NCBI RefSeq assembly: GCF_004168205.1
Contig: NZ_RCYB01000014.1
Span: 1-42,477 of the forward strand
DNA: 42,477 nt
Source of the DNA: Catenibacterium sp. co_0103
GTDB lineage: Bacteria; Bacillota_I; Bacilli_A; Erysipelotrichales; Coprobacillaceae
Direction of reading: 5' to 3'
Both the position numbers and the translations under genes were made by a program. The notes beneath the pieces were generated by a model. That model was not told the DNA's origin. It ran no database searches and worked only from the letters and a program-made list of their open reading frames with translations. Position 1 is the stretch's first letter; every line of letters starts with the position of its first letter. Shown here in pieces: positions 15,929 to 25,300 of this stretch.

Positions 15929-16183
15929 ATGGATTACGTTAAGGCATTACAGGACATCTGTCTTGAACTTGTCAATGATCGTGATAAGTTAGAGGTTAGA
16001 GAAATGCCTTCATTAGATGATAACGCGATTGTTCTATATGTTTATGCATCACATGATGATATTTCTAAGTTAATTGGTAGAAAAGGCGTTATGGCTAATT
16101 CTATTAGACAGCTTATGTCTGTAAGTACACGTGGTATGCATAAGAGATTAGATATCAAATTTGAATCATATGGTGAGGAATAA
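15929..16183 (+). CDS. khpA: KH-domain RNA-binding protein KhpA (YlqC)
   Basis: A single-KH-domain protein of 84 residues with the RNA-contacting GxxG loop in LIGRKGVMANSIR (about residues 49-61). In pneumococcus, KhpA pairs with KhpB/Jag and binds many RNAs, influencing cell division. The start is 2 nt after the rpsP stop, the usual neighbour arrangement in Firmicutes. A strong intrinsic terminator immediately follows the stop, before rimM. The ylqD gene found next in B. subtilis is absent. Confidence 0.92.
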   Translation: MDYVKALQDICLELVNDRDKLEVREMPSLDDNAIVLYVYASHDDISKLIGRKGVMANSIRQLMSVSTRGMHKRLDIKFESYGEE

Positions 16184-16208
16184 AGGAAGTGTACACTTCC
16201 TTTTTTTT
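16182..16208 (+). terminator. Terminator or attenuator between khpA and rimM
   Basis: AAAGGAAGT pairs with ACTTCCTTT around GTAC, the whole a 22-bp perfect palindrome (16182-16203) ending in T8. The T-run abuts GGAGG of rimM, only 15 nt before its ATG. No promoter fits in between, so rimM-trmD must depend on read-through. Confidence 0.85.
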
Positions 16209-16218
16209 GGAGGTACAA

Positions 16219-16722
16219 ATGGAACTTGTAGAAATTGGTAAAATCATTAATACATTTGGAATCAAGGGTGATTTAAAGATTGCTTCTTCAACTGATTTTG
16301 GAGAACAGCGCTTTGCCCCTGGCAGCCATATTCTTGTCAAAACACCAAGAGAATATCTTGATTTTGAAATCAGTAAGCATTATATCCATAAAGGATTTGA
16401 TATGATTGCCTTTAAAGGTTATACAGATATTAATGAAGTAGAAAAGTATAAGGGATGTATTTGTTATGCACCTAAGGATACTTCTTTACTACCTGAAGGC
16501 ATGCATTATATTTCTGATATTGTGGATTGTGAAGTCTATAATAATGGCACTTATATTGGCAAGGTCACTGATGTATATCAGGGGGCACAGGCTATTATTG
16601 GTGTAGATGTAAATGGTAAGAAGGTTATGATTCCTTATATTGATGCTTTTGTAAAGAATAAGGATATTGAACATAAGCGTATTGATGTCTCATTGATTGG
16701 AGGCTTCTTAGATGAAGATTGA
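16219..16722 (+). CDS. rimM: Ribosome maturation factor RimM
   Basis: 16S rRNA processing factor that binds S19 and helps 30S head assembly. The 167-residue protein has the N-terminal RimM domain (starting ELVEIGKIINTFGIKGDLKI) and a C-terminal PRC barrel (from about residue 95: GMHYISDIVDCEV and onward to IPYIDAFVK). The ATG at 16219 has GGAGG 5 nt upstream; an upstream in-frame GTG at 16189 lies inside the terminator stem and is rejected. It overlaps trmD by 11 nt. Confidence 0.95.
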   Translation: MELVEIGKIINTFGIKGDLKIASSTDFGEQRFAPGSHILVKTPREYLDFEISKHYIHKGFDMIAFKGYTDINEVEKYKGCICYAPKDTSLLPEGMHYISDIVDCEVYNNGTYIGKVTDVYQGAQAIIGVDVNGKKVMIPYIDAFVKNKDIEHKRIDVSLIGGFLDED

Positions 16723-17428
16723 TGTTCTTTCATTATTTCCAGAGATGTTTGAAGGATTCTTGACAACATCTATTATTAAAAGAGCTATTGATAGTGGTCA
16801 TGTAGAAGTGAATATTCATGATTTTAGAGAATTTGCGACAGATCGTCATAAGAGTGTAGATGATACACCTTATGGTGGTGGACAGGGCATGGTGCTTATG
16901 TGTAAGCCTTTATTAGATTGTTTAAAGACAGTAGTCACAAAGGATTCACTTGTTATTTTAATGAGCCCTCAGGGTATGACACATCATCAGGCTTATGCTG
17001 AAGAATTAGCTCTCAATCAGAAACATATCGTTATCATCTGTGGTCATTATGAAGGCTTTGATGAACGTATTCGTGATTATGTAGATGTAGAACTTTCTAT
17101 TGGTGATTATGTACTCACAGGAGGAGAACTTGGTGCGATGGTAGTTATGGATAGTGTGATCCGTTTGCTTCATGGAGTGATCACTCAGGCAAGTCATGAA
17201 GATGATTCATTCTCTAATGGATTATTAGAATATCCACAATATACAAGACCTTATGAATATGAAGGCAGCAAGGTTCCTGATGTCCTCATAAGTGGTCATC
17301 ATGAAAATATCCGTAAATGGCGTTTAAAGGAATCATTACGTAAAACAATGATCAAACGTCCTGATTTATTAGAAAAACGTTCATTTACAGAAGAAGAGTT
17401 AGAAATTCTAAAAGAATTAAAAAAGTAA
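16712..17428 (+). CDS. trmD: tRNA (guanine-37-N1)-methyltransferase TrmD
   Basis: Methylates G37 of tRNAs reading CNN and some other codons, preventing frameshifts; SAM-dependent trefoil-knot enzyme. The 238-residue length is typical. Landmarks are KIDVLSLFPEMFEGF at the N-terminus, DDTPYGGGQGMV (about 51-62), SPQG, CGHYEGFDERI (about 109-119), SIGDYVLTGGELGAM and the C-terminal KWR region. GGAGG lies 8 nt before the ATG, inside the 3' end of rimM. Where many homologs read RLxPGV this protein reads RLLHGV. Confidence 0.97.
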   Translation: MKIDVLSLFPEMFEGFLTTSIIKRAIDSGHVEVNIHDFREFATDRHKSVDDTPYGGGQGMVLMCKPLLDCLKTVVTKDSLVILMSPQGMTHHQAYAEELALNQKHIVIICGHYEGFDERIRDYVDVELSIGDYVLTGGELGAMVVMDSVIRLLHGVITQASHEDDSFSNGLLEYPQYTRPYEYEGSKVPDVLISGHHENIRKWRLKESLRKTMIKRPDLLEKRSFTEEELEILKELKK

Positions 17429-17457
17429 TTGATTTATAAAAAAGACGGTGCTATAAT
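17429..17457 (+). promoter_or_regulatory. rplS promoter
   Basis: TTGATT (17429-17434) and TATAAT (17452-17457) are spaced 17 nt apart, the -35 starting one base after the trmD stop. The start is expected near 17464. Confidence 0.8.
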
Positions 17458-17460
17458 AGG

Positions 17461-17535
17461 CGAGTCGTAAGACACAGAAGTTCCGCTGGTTATATATACG
17501 AATGAGCTTCCAAGACTAAATTTGTGTAGGAGGAA
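17461..17535 (+). promoter_or_regulatory. Probable ribosomal protein L19 leader RNA
   Basis: The leader between the rplS promoter and ATG can form a stem: ACACA (17472-17476) pairs with TGTGT (17523-17527), and GAAG (17477-17480) pairs with CTTC (17507-17510). The outer strand abuts the binding site AGGAGG (17528-17533). Firmicutes rplS genes commonly carry such an autoregulatory L19 leader. The assignment rests on position and pairing; I could not test it against the covariance model. Confidence 0.6.
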
Positions 17536-17543
17536 ATGTTATA

Positions 17544-17891
17544 ATGAACATGCAGTTAGTAAATGAAATTACTAAGAGCCAGATCAAGACTGATGTACCT
17601 CAGTTCAAAGCTGGTGACACTTTAAAAGTATTTGTAAAGATCCAGGAAGGTAATAAGACTCGTCTTCAGATGTTCGAAGGTGTTTGTATTGCTAAAAAGG
17701 GTAGTGGTATTGGTGAAACTTTCACTGTTAGAAAGATTTCTTACGGTGTAGGTGTTGAAAGAGTATTCCCAGTAAACTCTCCAATCATCGATCATATCGA
17801 AGTAGCTAAGGTTGGTAAAGTACGTAGAGCTAAATTACATTACTTACGTGGATTATCTGGTAAAGCTGCTAGAATTAAAGAAATTCGATAA
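17544..17891 (+). CDS. rplS: 50S ribosomal protein L19
   Basis: Large-subunit protein at the 30S interface. The 115-residue protein has the L19 signatures [16 protein letters not shown] and [17 protein letters not shown], with a basic C-terminus ([18 protein letters not shown]). It has its own promoter, structured leader and terminator, so its level can be set apart from trmD. AGGAGG lies 10 nt before the ATG. Confidence 0.98.
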   Translation: MNMQLVNEITKSQIKTDVPQFKAGDTLKVFVKIQEGNKTRLQMFEGVCIAKKGSGIGETFTVRKISYGVGVERVFPVNSPIIDHIEVAKVGKVRRAKLHYLRGLSGKAARIKEIR

Positions 17892-17892
17892 G

Positions 17893-17920
17893 AGAATGGG
17901 GGCTTACCCCATTCTTTTTT
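17893..17920 (+). terminator. rplS terminator
   Basis: AGAATGGGG pairs with CCCCATTCT around GCTTA, followed by T6. It ends 7 nt before the lepB ATG. Confidence 0.9.
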
Positions 17921-17927
17921 CTATATT

Positions 17928-18455
17928 ATGAATAAATTAAAGAAGCTGTGTTTACCTGGTCTAGTGACTCTTATATTATGCTTATTTACTTTTATTGTTC
18001 TTCCTGTAAAGGTAAAAGGAACATCAATGATGCCTACTATTCATGATGGAGATTTTATCTTAATGACTGGAATTACATCACATAAGCAGATACACCGTTT
18101 TGATATCGTTGAAGTACGCAGCGCAGCATTAAAAGAAGATATCATTAAACGAGTGATAGGACTGCCAGGAGAAGAAATCAGCTATAAGAATGATCATTTA
18201 TATATTGATGGTAAACTTGTAGAAGAATCATTCTTCAAACTTTCTTTTATACAGAAAGAAAAAAGAGAATTAGGTCTCACACAATATACAAGAGATTTTA
18301 AAATCAAGTTAAAGCATAATGAATATTTTGTTTTAGGGGATAACCGTCCATTATCCTATGATTCAAGATATTTTGGACCTATCTACAAAGAAGATATACG
18401 TGCTAAAAATGGATATATCATTTATCCTATAAAACATATTAAGAGTAATGATTGA
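17928..18455 (+). CDS. lepB: Signal peptidase I
   Basis: Membrane-anchored serine protease that removes signal peptides from secreted proteins. The 175-residue protein has one N-terminal anchor (about residues 7-26), catalytic S33 in GTSMMPTI, catalytic K74 in DIIKRVIGLPGE, and the conserved GDNRPLSYDSR box near residue 137. The small size fits the Gram-positive SipS/SPase I type. No Shine-Dalgarno site precedes the ATG: the rplS terminator T-run lies directly upstream. No other plausible start exists before S33, so the start is probably right but initiation is unusual. Confidence 0.93.
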   Translation: MNKLKKLCLPGLVTLILCLFTFIVLPVKVKGTSMMPTIHDGDFILMTGITSHKQIHRFDIVEVRSAALKEDIIKRVIGLPGEEISYKNDHLYIDGKLVEESFFKLSFIQKEKRELGLTQYTRDFKIKLKHNEYFVLGDNRPLSYDSRYFGPIYKEDIRAKNGYIIYPIKHIKSND

Positions 18456-18465
18456 GGAGGAAATT

Positions 18466-19326
18466 ATGGCAAAACAGATTCAGTGGTATCCAGGGCACAT
18501 GGCTAAAGCCCAAAGAGAAATCGAAAGTAAAGTTAAGTTAGTAGATATTGTGATTGAACTTGTAGATGCACGAGCTCCTTTTTCAACACATAATCCAGAG
18601 CTTGATTATATGATTAAGAATAAGCCACGCCTCTATATTCTTACAAAGAAAGATTTAGCTGATCCTAAGGCTACAGATGCATTAATTGCAGAATTTAAAA
18701 GACAGGGACATAGTGCTATTGCGGTTGACTTAAAGAACTTCAAGGAAGAAAAGAAAATCGTTAATATGTGCCGCTATCAGTTAAAAGAAAAGCGTGAAAA
18801 AGAAGCGGCTAGAGGATTAAAACCCAAACCAATTCGTGCTCTTGTTGCAGGTATTCCAAATGTAGGTAAGTCTACTTTTATTAATAAGATTGCGAAAAGA
18901 AAAGCTGCTGCAGTAGGAAATAAACCAGGTGTAACTAAGGCTCAGCAGATTATTCGTGTTGATAAGGACTTTGAACTTTTTGATACACCAGGTGTTCTAG
19001 AACCTAAGTTTACAGATATCAATAAAGCGATGAATGTTGCACTATGTGGCTCTATTAAGATGGAAATTCTTCCTCTTGATGATCTCTTTATTCATGCAAT
19101 TGGTTATCTTGCAAAACATTATCCAGAAAAGTTGAAGGAACGTTATAATTTGACTATTAATTTAGATTCTGATTGGGTACTACCAGTCTATGATCATATT
19201 TCAGATTATCGTCATATTAAGAAATTAAGAGGCGAAACAGATTATGACCGTGTTCAGGAAACGTTCTTTAATGACTTAAAGAATGCCTCTCTGGGAAGAA
19301 TTACTTGGGAGTTAATCGATGAATAA
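18466..19326 (+). CDS. rbgA: Ribosome biogenesis GTPase RbgA (YlqF)
   Basis: Circularly permuted GTPase needed for late 50S subunit assembly, recruiting L16 and neighbours. The 286-residue protein shows the permuted order: G4 TKKD at 60-63 comes before G1 GIPNVGKST at 129-137, then G3 DTPGVLEPK. The N-terminus QWYPGHMAKAQREI is diagnostic for RbgA. The ATG at 18466 has GAGGAGG 6 nt upstream (18453-18459), so the in-frame ATG at 18448, inside lepB, is rejected. It overlaps rnhB by 8 nt. Confidence 0.96.
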   Translation: MAKQIQWYPGHMAKAQREIESKVKLVDIVIELVDARAPFSTHNPELDYMIKNKPRLYILTKKDLADPKATDALIAEFKRQGHSAIAVDLKNFKEEKKIVNMCRYQLKEKREKEAARGLKPKPIRALVAGIPNVGKSTFINKIAKRKAAAVGNKPGVTKAQQIIRVDKDFELFDTPGVLEPKFTDINKAMNVALCGSIKMEILPLDDLFIHAIGYLAKHYPEKLKERYNLTINLDSDWVLPVYDHISDYRHIKKLRGETDYDRVQETFFNDLKNASLGRITWELIDE

Positions 19327-19954
19327 TCAGGAACGTTTAAAATATGAAAATGAAGCCAGAGGTGCTGGTTATTCTAGAATATTAGGTGTCGATGAAGCAG
19401 GTAGAGGTCCTATGGCTGGACCTCTTGTTGTGGGGGGTGTCATCTTTCCTGAGGATTTCTATGATGAACGTATTAATGATTCAAAGAAGCTCACAGAAAA
19501 GAAAAGAGAAGCACTCTATGACCTCATTATAGAGAATGCGCTTGCTTATCAAATAGAGGTTTTATCAGTAGAAGAAGTAGATACACTGAATGTTTATGAA
19601 GCCTCTCGTACTGGTATGAAACGTATTGTAGAATCATTAGAACCTGATTTTACATTAAGTGATGCAATGCCTTTAGGAGATATTCCTCATCTTTCTATTA
19701 TTAAAGGAGATGCAAAAAGTTTATCTATTGGAGCAGCAAGTATTCTTGCGAAAGTGACTCGAGACCGCATCATGAAGGAATATGGTAAACAATATCCAGA
19801 ATATGGCTTTGAAAAACATAAGGGTTATGTCACTAAGGCACATAAGGAAGCATTAGAAAAATATGGTGTGACTCCAATACATCGTAAATCTTTTGCGCCA
19901 GTACAAAAAGTACTGAATGAACAATTATCATTTGATTTTGAAGAGAAAGATTAA
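19319..19954 (+). CDS. rnhB: Ribonuclease HII
   Basis: Cleaves RNA in RNA-DNA hybrids and removes single ribonucleotides from DNA. The 211-residue protein has the catalytic D-E pair in GVDEAGRGPMAGPL, the third acidic site in the region before GDAKSLSIGAASILAKVTRD, quoted in parts as GDAKSLSIGAASILA, and the YGFEKHKGY motif. The overlap with rbgA (8 nt) indicates coupled translation. Its stop codon lies in the loop of a terminator. Confidence 0.96.
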   Translation: MNNQERLKYENEARGAGYSRILGVDEAGRGPMAGPLVVGGVIFPEDFYDERINDSKKLTEKKREALYDLIIENALAYQIEVLSVEEVDTLNVYEASRTGMKRIVESLEPDFTLSDAMPLGDIPHLSIIKGDAKSLSIGAASILAKVTRDRIMKEYGKQYPEYGFEKHKGYVTKAHKEALEKYGVTPIHRKSFAPVQKVLNEQLSFDFEEKD

Positions 19955-19971
19955 ATATCTTTCTCTTTTTT
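19941..19971 (+). terminator. rnhB terminator
   Basis: AAGAGAAAGAT (19941-19951) pairs with ATCTTTCTCTT (19957-19967) around TAAAT, followed by more T. The stop codon of rnhB forms part of the loop. Confidence 0.85.
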
Positions 19972-20019
19972 GAGAAAAGAAGCCTCTTACAGGGAATAGA
20001 TATAGTAGGAGGTGATTGT

Positions 20020-20769
20020 GTGGAAGATATTCTACTTTATTTTTCGTTGAAGTATCATGGACAGTTTGATTTAATTTATAAGGCATTAGAACGTAAAGAA
20101 CGCGTAGATGAATCATTAAAGAAAGAACTTTTTGCGACAATTAAGTGTTCTTATACGACTATTATTAGTGATGATTATCCACAGCATCTTAAGTTCATCA
20201 ACTGTCCTCCATTTGTGCTCTATTATTATGGATCTTTATCTTTGTTAGATAATGAATGTATCGGTGTGATTGGTAAGAGAGACTGCAGTGAGTATGGTGT
20301 CAGGGCGACGCGTATTCTTGTAGAAGATCTTGTAAAACAAGGACTTGTGATTGTATCAGGCATGGCTAAAGGTATAGATGGTGTGGGCCATCGTACGGCT
20401 TTAAAATCTAATGGTCATACAGTGGCAGTACTTGGAAGTGGGATTGATTATCCCTATCCACCAATGAATAAGGAACTCTATGATCAATTAAAAAACGAAC
20501 TTATTATCAGTGAATATCCAGGTCTTACCCCACCAAGAAAGGACTATTTCCCTAAACGAAATCGTATTATAGCCGGACTCTCACAGAAACTTCTTGTCAC
20601 TGAAGCAGATATTAAAAGTGGCACAATGATTACAGTTGGTTTTGCCCTAGAACAAGGCAAGGATGTCTTTGCAGTTCCAGGGCGTATATATGACTGTAAA
20701 GGCTGTAATGCACTCATCCAGCAGGGCGCAAAGCTAGTTATGAGTGTAGAAGATATCTTAGAAGAATAG
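20020..20769 (+). CDS. dprA: DNA processing protein DprA (Smf), short form
   Basis: Binds incoming single-stranded DNA during transformation and loads RecA. The 249-residue protein contains the Rossmann-like core: GVIGKRDCSEYG, IVSGMAKGIDGVGHR, VAVLGSGIDYPYPP, ISEYP and the FPKRNRIIAGLS box, then KSGTMITVGFALEQGKDVFAVPG. It starts at GTG 20020, with AGGAGGTG (20007-20014) 5 nt upstream. Compared with common DprA proteins of about 290 residues or more, it has a shortened N-terminal region and no C-terminal winged helix. It precedes topA, as in B. subtilis. Confidence 0.93.
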   Translation: MEDILLYFSLKYHGQFDLIYKALERKERVDESLKKELFATIKCSYTTIISDDYPQHLKFINCPPFVLYYYGSLSLLDNECIGVIGKRDCSEYGVRATRILVEDLVKQGLVIVSGMAKGIDGVGHRTALKSNGHTVAVLGSGIDYPYPPMNKELYDQLKNELIISEYPGLTPPRKDYFPKRNRIIAGLSQKLLVTEADIKSGTMITVGFALEQGKDVFAVPGRIYDCKGCNALIQQGAKLVMSVEDILEE

Positions 20770-20790
20770 GAAGCGTTTCGCTTCTTATTC
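20764..20790 (+). terminator. Hairpin after dprA
   Basis: A 12-bp stem with one G-T pair (20764-20775 with 20779-20790) closes a TTT loop and includes the dprA stop. There is no clear T-run, so termination may be weak. Confidence 0.55.
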
Positions 20791-20801
20791 TCACTAAGAT
20801 G

Positions 20802-20829
20802 TTGACAAAATAAAAAAATCCCATATTAT
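20802..20829 (+). promoter_or_regulatory. topA promoter
   Basis: TTGACA (20802-20807) and TATTAT (20824-20829) are spaced 16 nt apart. The same box pair and spacing are used by rpsP. Confidence 0.75.
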
Positions 20830-20854
20830 AAGGTGATGAAGGAGGGTTAGATGT

Positions 20855-22939
20855 ATGAGTCATTTAGTTATTGTCGAATCACCATCTAAATCTAAAACAA
20901 TTAGTAAATACTTAAGCGATGATTTCGTAGTTAAATCATCAAAAGGACATATCAGAGACCTGGCTATCTCGGGTAAAGGCGGCTTAGGTGTAGATATAGA
21001 AAATGAGTTTGCCCCTCATTATGTTATTAGTAAAGATAAGAAAGATGTTGTAAAAGAACTAAAAGCATGTGCGAAAAAAGCAGATGATGTTTATCTCGCA
21101 ACCGATCCGGACCGTGAAGGGGAAGCCATCTCATGGCATTTAGCAGAAGTATTAGGATTAGATCCTGAAACTACAAAGAGAGTAGAATTCCACGAAGTGA
21201 CTAAGAATGCAGTCACAAATGCAATTGAAAATCCACGTAGGATAGATATGGATTTAGTTCATTCACAAGAAACAAGACGTGTTCTAGATAGAATTATTGG
21301 GTTTAAGCTTTCTAAACTACTACAGAAGAAGATTAAATCTAAGTCTGCAGGACGTGTACAGTCAGTTGCATTAAGATTGATCTGTGAAAGAGAAGCAGAA
21401 ATTGATGCATTTGTACCAGAAGAATTCTGGAAAATCGATGCTGAATTTGAAAAGGATAATATTCCTTTCAAGGCAGAACTTACAAAACATAAGACTAAGA
21501 AGTTAGAAATCCATAATGGTGAAGAAGCACAGGTTATTTATGATGCACTAGGTTCAACTTTTACTGTTGAAAAGATTAAAAAGACAACAAAGAAAAGAAA
21601 TTCTTATGCACCATTTATTACTTCGACACTTCAGCAGGAAGCATCCAGTAAATTAGGATTTAAGGCAAGACGTACTATGTCCATTGCTCAGAAATTATAT
21701 GAAGGGATTGATATCGGTACTGAAACTGTCGGTCTAATTACCTATATGAGAACTGACTCTATCCGTTTATCACCAGAATTCACTTCTGCTGCTATGGATT
21801 ATATTGAAAAGACATATGGTAAAGAATATGTAGGAAGCATTAAGGTGTCTAAAAAGACTGAAAATGTTCAGGATGCCCATGAAGCCATCCGTCCAACAAG
21901 TATTGAACGTACACCAGAAAGTATTAAACAATATCTTACACAGGAACAATATAAGCTTTATTCATTGATCTATGCCCGCGCACTTGCTTCACTCATGGCA
22001 CCAAGCCAGTCTGCAAGTACATCTTTAGTATTAGACAACAATGATTATAAGTTTAATGCATCAGGCTCTATCTTAAAGTTTGATGGTTGGTTAAAGGTTT
22101 ATGGTGAATATGATAAGAGTAAGAATGAATTACTCCCAGATATGAGTGAAAATGAAGAAATTGACGCTAAAAAGATCAACAAGGAACAACATTTCACTAC
22201 ACCACCAGCACGTTATACAGAAGCAAAACTTATTAAGGCAATGGAAGAATTAGGTATTGGTCGTCCTTCTACTTATGCCACTATTATTGATACAATTCAG
22301 ACTAGAGAATATGTCATTTTAGAAAAGAAAACATTCAAGCCTACTGAATCAGGTTTTTTGACTAATAAGAAACTTCTTGAATATTTTGATTCAATTATCA
22401 ATGTAGACTATACTGCAAAGATGGAAAATGAGCTTGATGAAATTGCGAAGGGTCAGGATACTTATGTTCATGCTTTAACTGAATTTGAACAAGTATTTGA
22501 ACCACTATTAGAAAAAGCCTATGATGGTATGGAAAAGATTGAACCACAAAAAACAGGAGAAAAATGTCCTGAGTGTGGTGGAGATCTTGTTATTAGAAAA
22601 GGAAGATTTGGAGAATTTGTAGCCTGCTCCAATTATCCAGAATGTAAATATGTTAAGGCTGATGAAAATAAGATCAATGAAGAAACAGGTGAGACATGTC
22701 CTCAATGTGGCTCTCCTATGATCTATAAAATGGGTCGTTTTGGACGCTTTGAAGCATGTTCTAATTACCCTAAATGTAAATATATCAAGCCTCAGAAGCT
22801 TGAAGAGACAGGTGAAACATGTCCTAACTGTGGCAGTCCAGTTGTATGGAAAAAGGGTCGTTTTGGTCCATTTAAAGCCTGCTCTAATTATCCAAAGTGT
22901 AAAACAATTATTAAAGAAAAGAAAAAGAAAGAAGAATAA
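20855..22939 (+). CDS. topA: DNA topoisomerase I
   Basis: Type IA topoisomerase that relaxes negative supercoils through a 5'-phosphotyrosine. The 694-residue protein has an N-terminal Toprim domain ([13 protein letters not shown]84 and D86 in TDPDREGE), the active-site Y297 in [10 protein letters not shown], and a C-terminal tail with three four-cysteine zinc ribbons from about residue 565. Each is built CPxCG...RxGRFGxFxACSNYPxCK. GGAGGG lies a few bases upstream of the ATG. It has its own promoter and is followed by a terminator overlapping the stop. Confidence 0.97.
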   Translation: MSHLVIVESPSKSKTISKYLSDDFVVKSSKGHIRDLAISGKGGLGVDIENEFAPHYVISKDKKDVVKELKACAKKADDVYLATDPDREGEAISWHLAEVLGLDPETTKRVEFHEVTKNAVTNAIENPRRIDMDLVHSQETRRVLDRIIGFKLSKLLQKKIKSKSAGRVQSVALRLICEREAEIDAFVPEEFWKIDAEFEKDNIPFKAELTKHKTKKLEIHNGEEAQVIYDALGSTFTVEKIKKTTKKRNSYAPFITSTLQQEASSKLGFKARRTMSIAQKLYEGIDIGTETVGLITYMRTDSIRLSPEFTSAAMDYIEKTYGKEYVGSIKVSKKTENVQDAHEAIRPTSIERTPESIKQYLTQEQYKLYSLIYARALASLMAPSQSASTSLVLDNNDYKFNASGSILKFDGWLKVYGEYDKSKNELLPDMSENEEIDAKKINKEQHFTTPPARYTEAKLIKAMEELGIGRPSTYATIIDTIQTREYVILEKKTFKPTESGFLTNKKLLEYFDSIINVDYTAKMENELDEIAKGQDTYVHALTEFEQVFEPLLEKAYDGMEKIEPQKTGEKCPECGGDLVIRKGRFGEFVACSNYPECKYVKADENKINEETGETCPQCGSPMIYKMGRFGRFEACSNYPKCKYIKPQKLEETGETCPNCGSPVVWKKGRFGPFKACSNYPKCKTIIKEKKKKEE

Positions 22940-22967
22940 TGAACTGCCCATGCAGTTCATTTTCTTT
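22938..22967 (+). terminator. topA terminator
   Basis: AATGAACTGC (22938-22947) pairs with GCAGTTCATT (22952-22961) around CCAT, followed by TTCTTT. It ends a few bases before GGAGG of trmFO. Confidence 0.75.
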
Positions 22968-22980
22968 GTTGGAGGAAAAT

Positions 22981-24273
22981 ATGATTAAGGAAGTAAATGT
23001 CGTGGGTGGAGGTTTGGCTGGTGTCGAAGCGGCTTATCAGCTTATTAAAGAAGGTGTTCCTGTACATTTATATGAAATGAGACCAGTGAAAAAGACTGAT
23101 GTTCATAGGACAAGTGATTTTGCAGAACTTGTATGTTCTAATTCATTACGTGCAGATGGTTTAAAGAATGCGGTTGGTGTATTAAAACAGGAAATGACAA
23201 TGAATGATAGCTTGATTATCAAGATGGCAAGAGACCATGCAGTTCCTGCAGGAGGATCTTTGGCAGTCGATCGTGAAGGTTTTTCTCATGCAGTGACAGA
23301 ATTTATTGAAAATCATCCTTTAGTCACTGTACACCGAGAAGAAGTGACCAAAATACCTGAAGGGCCTACTATTATTGCCTCAGGACCTTTGACAAGTGAT
23401 GCACTCGCAAAAGAAATTATGAATTTAATGGGTAATCAGGATTATTTTTATTTCTATGATGCAGCAGCTCCTATTGTCACAAAAGAATCTATTGATTTTA
23501 ATAAAGCTTTTTATAAATCACGTTATGATAAGGGCGATGGAGAATATATTAACTGTCCAATGACTAAAGAAGAATTTGATGCTTTCTATGATGCACTGAT
23601 TACTGCGGAAGTTGTTAAGCCTCATGATTTTGAAGAAAAGTTCTTTGAAGGCTGTATGCCTTTTGAAGAAATTGCGAGAAGAGGTAAACAGACATTACTT
23701 TTTGGCCCAATGAAACCAGTAGGACTAGAAAAGGATGGTCAGCGTTTTGAAGCAGTTGTTCAGCTAAGACAGGATAATGCGGTTGGGTCTCTATATAATA
23801 TTGTAGGATTCCAGACACATTTAAAATGGGGTGAACAGGACCGTATTATTCATATGATTCCAGGACTAGAAAATGCCTCTATTGTCCGTTATGGTATTAT
23901 GCATCGTAACTGTTACTTTAATTCACCTACATATTTAAATCCTACATATCAGTTCAAGAATCGTGAAGATTTATTCTTTGCAGGTCAGATGACTGGTGTA
24001 GAAGGATATGTGGAATCTGCTCAGAGTGGTATTGTGGCTGGTAAAAATATGGTGAGATATTTAAAGGGAGAAGAATTACTAGTCTATCCTAGAGAAACAG
24101 TTATGGGATCTCTCGCTTATTATATTACTCATGCGTCTCCTAGTGATTTCCAACCAATGAAGGCTAACTTTGGAATTCTTCCTGATTTAGAAGGTAAAGT
24201 GAAGAAAAAAGAAAAGAAAGAAAAATATGCACAACGTGCATTAGAAAAGATGGAAGAATTTATCAATGGATGA
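22981..24273 (+). CDS. trmFO: Folate-dependent tRNA (uracil-54-C5)-methyltransferase TrmFO
   Basis: Makes ribothymidine 54 in tRNA using methylenetetrahydrofolate and FAD. The 430-residue protein has the N-terminal FAD-binding motif [14 protein letters not shown] and the family box [29 protein letters not shown] and [16 protein letters not shown] further down are typical. The ATG at 22981 has GGAGG 5 nt upstream; an in-frame ATG at 22939 lies in the topA terminator and is rejected. It overlaps xerC by 8 nt, and the topA-trmFO-xerC order matches B. subtilis (topA-gid-codV). Confidence 0.96.
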   Translation: MIKEVNVVGGGLAGVEAAYQLIKEGVPVHLYEMRPVKKTDVHRTSDFAELVCSNSLRADGLKNAVGVLKQEMTMNDSLIIKMARDHAVPAGGSLAVDREGFSHAVTEFIENHPLVTVHREEVTKIPEGPTIIASGPLTSDALAKEIMNLMGNQDYFYFYDAAAPIVTKESIDFNKAFYKSRYDKGDGEYINCPMTKEEFDAFYDALITAEVVKPHDFEEKFFEGCMPFEEIARRGKQTLLFGPMKPVGLEKDGQRFEAVVQLRQDNAVGSLYNIVGFQTHLKWGEQDRIIHMIPGLENASIVRYGIMHRNCYFNSPTYLNPTYQFKNREDLFFAGQMTGVEGYVESAQSGIVAGKNMVRYLKGEELLVYPRETVMGSLAYYITHASPSDFQPMKANFGILPDLEGKVKKKEKKEKYAQRALEKMEEFING

Positions 24274-25198
24274 GAAGAAAACTTTTCTTCACTATCTTAA
24301 ATATCAAAAGAACTACTCTGTACTCACTTTAGAATCTTATGATAGAGAATTGACTGATTTTCTTTTATTTATAGGTAAAGAAAGTATTTCTTTACAGGAA
24401 GTAGATTATTATGTTATTCAGAATTATTTGATTCATTTAAATGAGAAGCACTTATCTCATACAACAATTAATCATTATTTGAGTTCTTTAAGATCTTTCT
24501 TTAAATATTTATGTAAACAGGAGATTGTTTCTTCTAATCCTTTCACACAGGTGCACTCATTAAAAACAGGTACTAGAAATCCTGATTTCCTCTATGTAGA
24601 TGAAATGATGGGGTATCTAGACTCAATTGATACGCATACGTCTTTAGGCGTAAGAAATAAGGCTCTTTTAGAACTTATGTATGCATCAGGACTTCGTGTG
24701 AGTGAAGTTGTCTCATTACGTTTATCCCAGGTTGATTATAATAGACAGATGCTTAGAGTATTCGGTAAAGGAAGTAAAGAAAGAGAAGTGCCATTTCATG
24801 ATTATGCAAAGAAATGGTTAATAGAATATATTGATAATGATCGAGTAAGCATTATGAATGAATATCATGAAACACATGATTATGTATTTGTGAACAGAAG
24901 AGGAAAAAAGCTAACAAATAGGGGAGTAGAAAATATTATCGATCGTACAATGTATCTCTATGATCCATTGCGTAAGATTCATCCTCATACGATACGTCAT
25001 TCTTTTGCGACTCATTTACTTGATGCAGGAATGGATATCCGTGTTGTACAGGAATTATTGGGTCATTCCTCTTTATCAACAACTCAGATTTATACCCATG
25101 TATCCCAAGAACACTTAAGAGAAGTATATAATCGTACCTGCCCTCGACAAGAATTTAAGAAAATTGAAAAAAATATTGACGATAAGGGTAATAAATGA
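24266..25198 (+). CDS. xerC: Tyrosine recombinase XerC
   Basis: Resolves chromosome dimers at dif with XerD. The 310-residue protein has an N-terminal SAM-like core-binding domain (about 1-90) and a complete catalytic set: R144 (SGLRVSE), K168 (GKGSKER), H241 and R244 (HTIRH), H267 (LGHSS) and Y276 (IYTH). XerC rather than XerD is inferred from its position after trmFO. The hslVU-codY genes that follow in Bacillus are absent. The -35 box of the rplU promoter lies within its last codons. Confidence 0.92.
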   Translation: MDEKKTFLHYLKYQKNYSVLTLESYDRELTDFLLFIGKESISLQEVDYYVIQNYLIHLNEKHLSHTTINHYLSSLRSFFKYLCKQEIVSSNPFTQVHSLKTGTRNPDFLYVDEMMGYLDSIDTHTSLGVRNKALLELMYASGLRVSEVVSLRLSQVDYNRQMLRVFGKGSKEREVPFHDYAKKWLIEYIDNDRVSIMNEYHETHDYVFVNRRGKKLTNRGVENIIDRTMYLYDPLRKIHPHTIRHSFATHLLDAGMDIRVVQELLGHSSLSTTQIYTHVSQEHLREVYNRTCPRQEFKKIEKNIDDKGNK

Positions 25199-25204
25199 TA
25201 TTAT
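25176..25204 (+). promoter_or_regulatory. rplU promoter
   Basis: TTGACG (25176-25181) and TATTAT (25199-25204) are spaced 17 nt apart. The -35 lies inside xerC. An alternative TATAAT three bases further on would give a spacer of 20. Confidence 0.7.
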
Positions 25205-25209
25205 AATCA

Positions 25210-25300
25210 GCGTTGTAGACCTCTGACTACAACCGCACATAAAAGGTATTAAATGCAAGTGCTGCCTTGGTTGGCGAGTCTAAGAGAAAAAAATATGAAG
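25210..25300 (+). promoter_or_regulatory. Probable ribosomal protein L21 leader RNA
   Basis: A leader of about 100 nt precedes rplU. It begins with a perfect 7-bp hairpin, GTTGTAG (25212-25218) with CTACAAC (25227-25233), followed by conserved-looking single-stranded stretches (AAAAGGTATTAAATGCAAGT; GGCGAGTC). Firmicutes rplU genes commonly carry an L21 leader here. The assignment rests on position, the hairpin and the absence of a coding frame. Confidence 0.65.

Noticed and set aside
22508..22960. 150-codon open frame antisense to the topA zinc ribbons
   Set aside because: It mirrors the repeated zinc-ribbon codons and gives a Phe/Thr/Cys-rich product with no recognisable domain.
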